A stretch of DNA of 64,000 bases from Pseudomonas putida (GTDB taxonomy: Bacteria > Pseudomonadota > Gammaproteobacteria > Pseudomonadales > Pseudomonadaceae): assembly GCF_004357765.1 (NCBI RefSeq), contig NZ_SMTE01000003.1:332218-396217 (forward strand). Reading direction: 5' to 3'. The notes under the pieces are model-generated. The model searched no databases. It had not been told where the DNA came from and worked only from the letters and a program-made list of their open reading frames with translations. A program made the translations under genes and the position numbers. Shown here piece after piece: positions 63,962 through 64,000 of the stretch. The stretch's first letter is position 1; the number at the start of each line of letters is the position of its first letter.

Positions 63962-64000
63962 GCGCACCACTTCCAACGCAGTCGGAACGAAAAACTCCTT

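Overview
The window is a gene-dense, GC-rich stretch of a fluorescent Pseudomonas chromosome, most likely of the P. putida group. Gene content and order support this: a caa3 oxidase assembly cluster, metNIQ, the znuB-znuC-zur/znuA locus, thrB-polA-engB, cytochrome c4-dsbA, ampDh2-kinB-algB, a three-gene pnt transhydrogenase and gcdR/gcdHG. I saw no insertion sequence, prophage, CRISPR array or tRNA. Most of the window is core genome. The only repeats are REP-type palindromes.

Layout. 1-7.8 kb: caa3-type cytochrome c oxidase (coxB truncated at the left edge, coxA, ctaG, coxC) followed by the SURF1, heme A and copper assembly genes, including an unnamed Sco-like protein. 7.9-15.7 kb: a membrane M48 peptidase, a methionine ABC importer, the large catalase KatE and a small lipoprotein. 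15.9-18.9 kb: zinc uptake with its repressor Zur and a candidate Zur operator. 18.9-24 kb: thrB, polA and engB, with an ErsA-type small RNA between polA and engB. 24-32 kb: c-type cytochromes, DsbA, and two cyclic-di-GMP enzymes around an AmpDh2-like amidase. 31.9-37.2 kb: the KinB/AlgB two-component system, then an envelope-stress-like cluster (BON protein, coiled-coil membrane protein, DUF1328 protein, Ivy-like protein) preceded by two sigma-54-type promoters. 37.9-46.8 kb: glutamate/aspartate transport, a nucleoside-recognition membrane protein, a second Mla/MCE lipid transport operon, and an M16 peptidase. 46.8-51.5 kb: Na/Pi symporter, TerC protein, citrate transporter, GFA-family enzyme. 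51.5-55.4 kb: a DUF4105 putative metallopeptidase with three tandem DUF2388 paralogues and a DUF1127 protein. 55.4-64 kb: CoA transferase, PntAA/AB/B, and the glutarate pathway (gcdR, gcdH, gcdG). The window ends just after a strong promoter of the stable-RNA type.

The strongest leads for new biology are four. First, two GG-N10-GC sigma-54 promoters lie immediately next to algB, an NtrC-family activator with an intact GAFTGA loop; the second has an IHF site and paired upstream palindromes. Second, the Ivy-like protein in that operon has a changed inhibitory loop. Third, the DUF4105/DUF2388 genes overlap by 4 bp and look like one secreted or periplasmic system. Fourth, the unnamed protein after SURF1 keeps the Sco copper-binding set (CxxxC plus a distal His).

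All calls come from reading the sequence and from family knowledge. No database search was run.
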